DNA from: Multifurca ochricompacta
Taxonomy: Eukaryota > Basidiomycota > Agaricomycetes > Russulales > Russulaceae
Length of the DNA: 64,000 nucleotides
Assembly: GCA_022496185.1 (NCBI GenBank)
Contig: WTXG01000013.1
Coordinates: 421,246 to 485,245, forward strand
Direction of reading: 5' to 3'
The notes below the pieces were generated by a model, which ran no database searches, was not told where the DNA came from, and worked only from the letters and a program-made list of their open reading frames with translations. Made by a program: the position numbers and the translations under genes. Below, in pieces: positions 57,004 through 64,000 of this stretch (the first letter of the stretch is position 1; the number at the start of each line of letters is the position of its first letter).

Positions 57004-57594
57004 TGTTACGCCCGGTGCGGGACGTTCCACACAACTTGTGTGACAGTGTTCGTTCGGGATCAGATAAGGGATCAATAAGACCCCTTGGAGTTATGTGGGA
57101 GGAGTCACCGTCAAAGAGGCTGCACTCTAAGACAGTGTTGAGCGGAGAGTACCGGAAGTACTGAGACGATCGAGGTAGAGCCCTTCAAAGGAGTGTCCAG
57201 AAGACAAGCACCGATGTATTCAATAAGTCGAGTCTGAGGTCTACAGGGTAGCTACAGCGGACTTATATACATAATCCAGTGGGCGTCTATAAGATAAGAT
57301 ATCGGAGTCAGGTGGGCCCGAATATACGGAAGCGGAGGGCGTAAAGCCTGGCTTCTGATAGGGTATTAAGTAAGTGTCCGGTCGTAATGATAACGAGATA
57401 AGAGATAGAGAGATAAGGGTCAAACATAAGCAAACAACGAGTCAACAAGTACAATCGGGGTCATGGGGACGGAAGAAGAGCATGGGACGGGTCCCAGGAC
57501 GGAGACGTGATCAGGAAGTGTAAGGTAGGCGGTAGAGAAGGGTCATCATTGGGAAGAGTGAAGAAAACAGGGGCGGACGGCAGGGATTGTAACA
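57004..57594 (-). repeat. 3' LTR of the chromovirus, complete
   Basis: 591 bases bounded by TGTTAC and GTAACA inverted ends. The first 150 bases match 63853-64000 closely. On the coding strand this is the downstream LTR. It is preceded by a polypurine tract. Confidence 0.9.
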
Positions 57595-57612
57595 TCACCC
57601 CCTCTTCTGGTT
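57595..57612 (-). other. Polypurine tract of the retrotransposon
   Basis: On the minus strand AGAAGAGGGGGTGATG lies directly before the 3' LTR, the place and composition expected for the plus-strand primer of an LTR retrotransposon. Confidence 0.75.
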
Positions 57613-57625
57613 CGAGCAGACCCTG

Positions 57626-58824
57626 CTAGAAACGACTCGTACCGTCATCGTCTTGCACCAACTCCAAATAATCATCGGCTACATTACGCTCGTCCATGGT
57701 ATAATTCTCTTTATCTGAGTCCTGGGGGCATTGGTGAGTGCGGAGGAATCCGTAGGGCCCGCGCTGGCCACACAAGCGACACAGATCATGAACTGGGCAG
57801 TCCAGTTCACGATGTCCAGAGTTGTGACGCAGGCATTTGCCACACCATCCAGACGGATTGGCAATTGTCGGGGCGGCTCCTACGCGGCGGAAAATACAAA
57901 ACCTACTCCAGTGCAGGTTGCTTCGACAATGCCGGCACCACTTGCGGTTGAGAGGACAGTTCCAGCTGAGGTGGTACTTACTGTCACAGCGCCAGCACGT
58001 CTCCCCACGTGGGTTCTCATGCAGTCGTGGCATTTCAAACCGGTTCGGCAGCAGCACAGGAGCAGCCCCAATGATCGTGGAGGCAAGGGTTGGGCATATG
58101 TATCGGCGTACCTCTCAGCGATTGTCTGGTAGGCATCCCCTTTCTCCAATCTTTTCCGGATCTCCACCAACTCCTGCTCTATTTGGAACATCCCGTTCGT
58201 CAGCCAGGCCATCATTTTCGCATGTTCTTTGTACTGTCGGTTGAGTGTGTTGCGCAAGGTCAGGTTCTTCCGCAGTCTCATCACCTCGGCTTTGAGACGC
58301 GGAAGTCGCATGTCACTCAGTACTTCGTCAATGGCGAAGGCTCGCGAATCTTCGGCCGCCAAATGTCCCAGCTGTTCATCGGTCATGGTGTGATGCAAAC
58401 GACCAGTATACCTTTCCTCCAGATAGACTGGAGCACCATAAACTGGACCGTCCTTTTTCATGCATCCAGCCACGTCCATCCCTCCATTGGTGTAGAAGAT
58501 GTATTTGGCGATCGCGGTGGTCCCATCACCCATGGTGATCTCGAGTGGGTAGTACGTGGATGAGTTCGGGTTGTTAACGAAAAAGGGAAATTCAGGGACC
58601 TCGTCGTCCGATTCCATACCCACCAGGTCATTTGGGTGTGGCTCTTCACAATGTTCAAAGTCGTCGTTGGGGTTGGGGGATTGGTTCTTGACTTGGGCCT
58701 TGGCAGTCTCGTAGTCGATGGGTGAGGAGGGGCGTGTGGAGGGGTGAGCGGAAGGGAAATTCTCGACAACTACTGTAGTGGCGGTGAATGCGTCGACGGC
58801 GGCGTTGGCGGCGATGAAAGACAT
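57626..58824 (-). CDS. Extra retrotransposon ORF with coiled coil and multiple zinc knuckles
   Basis: Not a standard chromovirus product. Starting at about MSFIAANAAVDAFTA (58824; an earlier in-frame ATG exists), it has an acidic region (DDEVPEFPFFVNNP). A small ordered block follows (YYPLEITMGDGTTAIAKYIF). Then comes a charged heptad-like helix (LKAEVMRLRKNLTLRN, EQELVEIRKRLEKG). The end is a Cys/His-rich region: CWRCDSKYHLSWNC, CRHCRSNLHWSRFC, CGKCLRHNSGHRELDC and CRLCGQRGPYGFLRTHQC. That is about four CCHC-like knuckles. The last part is in another frame from about 58080 on, again consistent with one missing base. Position (after the chromodomain, before the polypurine tract) and strand tie it to the element. 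Nucleic-acid binding, as in a second Gag-like protein, is a guess. Confidence 0.6.
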
Positions 58825-58919
58825 AATAGATTCGATGGTTGTAGGACGTTGCTGTGGGAGCATGTACTGGGGAATTTGCTCTGGAGGTTGTCGCCCTTTT
58901 AACTGTTCTTGGGCGCTTC

Positions 58920-61900
58920 TGGGTGTCAGGCGTGGAATTCCGAGATAAGGGTCGGAGCAAAGATATCCCCGGTGGGCTCCCACGAGCTGTCTGAGTCTGG
59001 GAATCCTTTCCACTTAACAAGGTAATGTAGCTTGCGCCCTCGGCCTTTACGTGCGGAGTCTAGAATTCACTCCACTTCCCATTCCACTTCTCCATCGATT
59101 AATTCAGGGGGAGGTCTAGGGAAGTTTTCCCCATGCAGGGACGTCTCCTTGTAGGGTGTCAACAGCCTGGCATGGAAGACTGGGTGGATTCGCCACGTAG
59201 GGGGAAGTTCGAGTTCATATGACACATCTGACAGCTTCCTTGTTATCTTGAAGGGTCCGTGACGTCGGGGCGCTAACTTGGCTGTCGGATGTGACGTGTG
59301 AACGTTCTTTCCTTCCAGCCACACCAAGTCATTGGTCTGATAAGGTGTGAACTTCGAGGGCTTCTCCACTAGGGTCCTTTGCGCCTTCAACAGGTTCTCA
59401 TTGGCTGATTTCCTGATCTCTTCCCATTGGCTGATACACTGTGTGGCTGAGGGGACGTTCGTTGGCTTTCCAGTCCACATAGCTCGAGGTGTCCATCCCA
59501 TGATAAGTGAGAATGGAGAGTTTTTTGTGGTGCCATTGGGCCAAGAGTTGTGTGCGAATTCTGCTGTCGCTAGCCAGTCGGCCCAGTCGTCCTGTCGTCC
59601 ATTGCACCAGAACCGAAGATATTGTTCAAGCCACTGGTTTGTCCTCTCTGATTGTCCATCTGTCTGTGGATGATAGGCCGTCGAGATGTTTTGGGTTATA
59701 CTCAGCATTTTACAGAGGGCCCTGGCAAATGTGGACGTGAAGCATGGGTCGTGGTCTGAAATGATTTTTTCTGGGAGGCCATAATGTCTGTAGACATGAT
59801 CTAAGTAGAGTTTGGCTACTCCTTCTGCTGTGATGGACTCATTGCATGGTATGAACAGTGCCGCTTTCGAACAGTCGTGATCAGTGATGGTCAAGATGGA
59901 GTCGAAGCCTCTGGAGGTGGGGAGTTTGACAATGAAGTCCATGGCGATGGTCTGGAATGGTTGTGACGCTATTGGTGTAATGGGGAATAGTGCTGGTGGG
60001 TGTGGGTGTGTATTCACTTTGTTGGCTTGGCAATCTGCACATCCCTTCACATACTCCTCCACGTCCTTTTTCATGTTTGGCCACCAGTAGTCTCGTTTGG
60101 CAAGCGCGTAGGTATTAGCAATGCCTGGGTGTCCTGCAGAGGGAAGGTCATGGTGAAAATGGATCACCCCCCTCTTAATGTTGTCGCCACCGGTGACAAC
60201 GAGTCGCTCCCCGTCCTTCCACCATAGGCCGTCAATCTTCTTCAGATTATGCGCCTCTGCCCATGATTGGCATAACTGCTGGTTCATGTTTTGTGACACC
60301 TGGGCCCATAAGTCCATGTCGTGGAGACTGACGACGGCTGTCCTTGTGAAGACCTCTTCAGGGAGTACTGTGATATCATTGTTGTCCTCCCCCCATGGTT
60401 TAAATCTGGTCGCCGAGACAGGGCATCTGCTCGTGCATTACGACTCCCCACAATGTGTTTCAACACAAAGTTATATTCTTCGAGCTCTAGGACTTCGCGA
60501 GCGACCCGTCAACTGATTTTATGGGGTTCTTTCCAGTAGAGCAGGTTGGAGTGATCAGTGTGGATGACAGTCTTATGGGGGGTTCCTGCTAGGTATGGTC
60601 GCCAATGTCGTAGTGCCTTTACAATGGCTAGTAGCTCTCTGTCCCAAATATCGTAATTTCGTTCTGCTGGCGAGAATGTTTCTGAGTAGAAGGCAACCGG
60701 GTGAAGTAGTCCTGTTGCATCCCGCTGATTGAGCACAGCACCATTGGCGAAATGGGAGGCGTCAACTTCAAGCTCAAAGGGCTTTTCTAGGTCTGGCTGT
60801 AAGAGGACTGGTTCCGAGCCGACAATGTCTCGGATCTGCTTGAAGGCTCGCTGTTGTTCATCTGCCCAGTGCCAGGGTACGTCCTTTTTCAATAATCCGT
60901 TCAATGGTTGGGTGATGCCTGAGAATCCACGGACAAAGCGTCGGTAAAAGTTGCAGAATCCAATGAAGGACCGCACATCCTTGATACACGTGGGTACGGG
61001 CCATCCCGGATTCCTTGTACTTTTACCGGATCCATCCGCACATGCCCTCCTTCCAGGATACTCCTAGGTATTCCACACTCGGCTGTTCAAACGAGCATTT
61101 GGCTGGTTTGAGGTACAGATCGTGTTCGTGCAGGATGTCTAAACCTGGTGTACTCGTTCTCGATGATGGGCTAGGTCGTTGGTGTGGCCACTAGTATGTC
61201 GTCCATGTACACCACTACTTCCCTGTGAGAATGAGATCGCGGAAGATATGGTTCATCATTGATTGGAAAGTGGCGGGTGAGTTGGTAAGGCCGAAGAACA
61301 TAACATTCAGTTCAAAGAGTCCCTGATTGGTCTTAAAAGCTGCTTTGCATTGTCTCCTTCCTTGATCCGAATGTTGTTGTACCCCAGCGGACATCCATTT
61401 TAGAGAACAGGATTTATCCCACATGGTATCAATGAGTTCGAGATGAGCGGCAGGGGTAGGCATTCTTTACAGTTGGGCATTTATTCGTCGTAATCCTGAC
61501 AGGTCGAAGTTTGCCGTCTTTCTTCTTGATAAAGAAGAACGGCGATGCGTATGGTGATTTCGATGGACAAATATACCCCTTTGCAAGATGCTCCTCAAGG
61601 AATGTCGTGAGCGCGTTGTTCTGCCTGTGACAATGGGTAGATTTTACATCAATTGCGATGGGGTGTCGGGTGTGAAGTCAATGGCATGGTCCCAGGGTCG
61701 TGCAGGTGGAAAACGTTGGATTCCTCCTCAGAGAATACCTTCCATGTCGATGATACTCTTCTGGCACGACCTCCTCAAAGTCTTTTCGGTATGCCCTCTA
61801 CTGCCTTCTGCGCGAGTTCTGATGCCTTGGTGTGAAGCATAACCGGATCCTCTTCTCTTGTCTGCCCTGCGGACCGCCGAATGTCGAACGCATAATCTAC

Positions 61901-63833
61901 CCTATTGACGTGATGAGAACAGGGTAAAGTCTTTGTCCATGGTTGCATCTCCCCAGTTGATTTTGGTTCGATGCGGCGAGCCAGGGATATCCCAGAACTA
62001 ATCTCTTTGCCTAGATTGGTGACTAAAAAGCGGATGACCTTGTTCTTTCCCCTACTTGGACATTGAGATCAGTGTAGTGCGTGATCTTTCCTGCTCGATT
62101 AGCAGTTCCGTCAATATTCCAGATGTTTTTCTCCTGGGGGAGTGCCAGCATCCCCAGTCCCATGGTCCTTGCCATTCGTGGACTAATGAAGTTATCTGTG
62201 GCCCCTGAGTCAATCAGGATGTCACGGTCGGCCGTTCTCTGTGTAGTTTCGAAATGTACTGGTATTTTCAAAGACTTGAAGCGACTAGTATACACAGAGG
62301 TTACATGGAGTGCTCGTGCCCAGGCCGATGGGTTTGAGCCAATCAAAAATCCTTTTTTGCGAAAGCCTTCTACTAGAATGGCTCGCACTTCTTCACTCTC
62401 CTTCATCATGTTGGCCCATATTTCCTGTGCCTTTCTTCTTTTGTCGGCGTTTTCTTCTCGACGGTTGGTGGGTTGTTGCGTATGGGAGCAGTTGTGGCTT
62501 CAGCCGCTCGCGCCCCCTTCTTCGGGCATTCCCTCGACATGTGTCCTTGTGCTTTGCAACGAAAGCACCGTCCTTCTTTCATCAATGTTTGTCGCTCATC
62601 CTCAGTAGCGTGGCCCTGGCTCGGGTCCTGTCTGCTGACGTGTCCATGGCATTTGGGTCGCGCTGAGCAGCATGTACGGGCTTGACCCCAAAGCTGCCTT
62701 CCACTGGTCTCGTGTTTTCCCTTTCTTTGTATCAACTCCAAAGCGTGTTTGGAAGTCCAAATAATCTTGTTGCTGTCGTCGGGCAGCATCAACCCATGCA
62801 TCCCAGTCCTGAGGGTGGTGGAACTGGATAATGTTTTACCAGCGGATTGGGCAATCCTTGGGAAAAGAGGTCTAATGTTGCCTCTTCATCGTATCATACC
62901 CTGCCCTGTTGGCCAGGCTCCTGAACTTGGCGACATAGGCGTCTAGTTCTCCCTTTTCCATTTTCAGGGACTTGAGTTCTCGGGCCTTCTGCTTGGCCTG
63001 TCCATCCGTATATGCATCTTTAAATCGCTGAGCAATGGTTTCCCAAAGCCCCTCACTAGTGGTGCGACGCCCACTCTCGATTTGTTCATTCAGCCACTCC
63101 AGCTGCTCCATGGTCCAGTCGTCTACGCCTCCCTCGGATCAGAGAGAGGAAGAGGTTGGCGCTTGGAAAGGATTGATTATTTGGGGGACGTCATGGTTAA
63201 AGTTTTTGAAGTCGTAAACTCTAGCATGAATTTTTGCTTTGTGAACGATCCCCTGCGAATGTCTTGCGAGCACCCCTGATAGGCGTCCAGAGGGTGGGGG
63301 ATGTTTGGTGGTAACATTGCTGGAGGTGGAGGGGGAGGAACGGGGTCTGGAAGCTGAGCGGCGATTGTGGACATGTTTTGGTAAAATGGGGTGATAGTGT
63401 CTGTGGACTGTATGGAGATCTGGGGGGTTGTCAAAGCAGGAGCTCTGATCGTGACAACTCCGGGTGCAACTGGGGCTGTAGTCGACGCTAATACCAGTGC
63501 TTCTTCGCTGTTTTCTTCTACGTACTCTTCTGGTTCAGAGTCCGTAACAATGGCTGGGGGATTCTCTCCACGGCCCTAATCCAAATTCAGGCGGAGCGGT
63601 CCTGTAGTGACCCAAGAGTTTCGACTGTCCGAATATCGGATACGATACCAAACTCTTTTCTCGTCGTCGTATTCTACCGGTTGGTATCTTCCGTCGTGAT
63701 AGACGTAGTATCCAAACTCGGATTCAAAATCTTTCCAGGCGGCAGAGCCAAGTACTTGCTGTGAAAGATTATTCTCGTCTCTGCGTTCGATGAGTTCTTC
63801 TTTAAAGAGGGTCTGACTGCGGCTGGAAGCCAC
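58920..63833 (-). pseudogene. gag-pol of the chromovirus, interrupted
   Basis: Gag begins MASSRSQTLFKEELIERRDE at 63833 and meets an in-frame TAG at 63576-63578. Gag continues with helical RRTTSEGLWETIAQRFKDAY and the zinc knuckle CFRCKAQGHMSREC (about 62530-62570). Protease has LIDSGATDNFI (about 62190-62220). Reverse transcriptase shows [11 protein letters not shown] and YMDD (about 61198-61209). RNase H shows DASHFANGAVL and WDRELLAIVKALRHW. Integrase (60317-59067) has the HH-CC finger and the DDE residues in AMDFIVKLP, ISDHDPCFTS and GQSERTNQWLE. The chromodomain (LHYLVKWKGFPDSDSSWEP, about 59040-58925) follows an in-frame TGA at about 59064-59069. Several frame breaks separate the domains. 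Catalytic residues are preserved, so decay is recent or partly artefactual. Confidence 0.88.
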
Positions 63834-63852
63834 GATGAGAGACTCGACTTGA

Positions 63853-64000
63853 TGTTACGTCCGGTGCGGGACGTTCCACACGACTTGTGTGACAGCGTTC
63901 GTTCGGATCAGATAAGGGATCAATAAGACCCCTTGGAGTTATGGGGAGAGTCACGTCAAAGAGGCTGCACTCTAAGACAGTGTTGAGTGGAGAGTACCGG
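63853..64000 (-). repeat. 5' LTR of the chromovirus, partial
   Basis: Begins TGTTACGTCCGGTGCGGG on the plus strand and runs to the window edge. It differs from the left LTR by four transitions and three short gaps in the part that can be compared. Next to it (63852 and below) I do not recognise a standard tRNA primer-binding site. Confidence 0.9.

Larger units (their letters stand above)
57004..64000 (-). mobile_element. Ty3/gypsy LTR retrotransposon (chromovirus), minus strand, right LTR cut by the window edge
   Basis: Two direct copies of one LTR flank a gag-pol region on the minus strand. The order of domains, from high to low coordinates, is gag, zinc knuckle, protease, reverse transcriptase, RNase H, integrase, chromodomain, then a third ORF. 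Integrase downstream of RNase H makes it Ty3/gypsy; the chromodomain makes it a chromovirus. Stops and frame breaks interrupt the coding region. The 5-base target-site duplication cannot be checked because the right flank is outside the window. Confidence 0.93.

Noticed and set aside
57601..57630. A tRNA gene, because GGTTCGAGC resembles a B box
   Set aside because: No matching acceptor stem or A box at the right spacing. The site lies beside the retrotransposon polypurine tract.
1..64000. CRISPR arrays, bacterial operons or plasmid origins
   Set aside because: The window is eukaryotic with spliced genes. Repeats seen are coding repeats, microsatellites, LTRs or dispersed elements without spacer structure.

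Overview
The window looks like a piece of a basidiomycete (Agaricomycete-type) nuclear genome. Genes are dense, sit on both strands and are split by many short GT-AG introns of about 50-60 bases. The gene families fit this: aryl-alcohol-dehydrogenase-type aldo-keto reductases, a hydrophobin, an F-box protein of the type expanded in mushrooms, fungal P450s and a Ty3/gypsy chromovirus. Every gene model here was read by eye from splice sites and protein similarity. Exon edges are therefore approximate unless stated.

Layout. 1-17 kb is an oxidative-metabolism stretch: the 3' end of an FAD-linked oxidase, a complete P450 (minus), a secreted 5'-nucleotidase-like metallophosphatase, the four-RRM protein Nrd1, and three head-to-tail aldo-keto reductases (minus). 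17.7-21.7 kb holds two paralogous secreted proteins with long charged or proline-rich repeats. The second ends in a class I-like hydrophobin domain; the first ends in a degenerate version of it. 21.9-28.5 kb has a tail-anchored protein of unknown function and, divergently, a membrane protein followed by a protein with a Mago-binding (PYM-like) motif. 29.7-31.9 kb is an intact FAD-linked (BBE) oxidase. 33.5-52.4 kb is mainly housekeeping: an F-box protein, a Yar1-like ankyrin protein, a seven-helix membrane protein, the INO80 subunit Ies2, a CHY zinc-finger protein, an opsin-related protein without the retinal lysine, coatomer zeta, and a Cdc15/Imp2-type F-BAR/SH3 cytokinesis protein. 53-55 kb has a second P450, paralogous to the first. 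57.0-64.0 kb is a Ty3/gypsy chromovirus on the minus strand. Its 3' LTR is complete and its 5' LTR is cut by the window edge. It carries an extra zinc-knuckle ORF between the chromodomain and the 3' LTR.

One pattern cuts across the window. Many coding regions, including the cytokinesis gene, keep complete recognisable domains but switch reading frame, usually by one missing base in a short homopolymer. I read this mainly as consensus (assembly) error, with true decay as the alternative. It matters for anyone calling pseudogenes here.

The most interesting biology is the pair of repeat-extended hydrophobin paralogues, one of which seems to have lost the disulfide core. Next are the third ORF of the chromovirus and the tandem reductases set among P450s and FAD oxidases, which could be a detoxification or secondary-metabolism neighbourhood.
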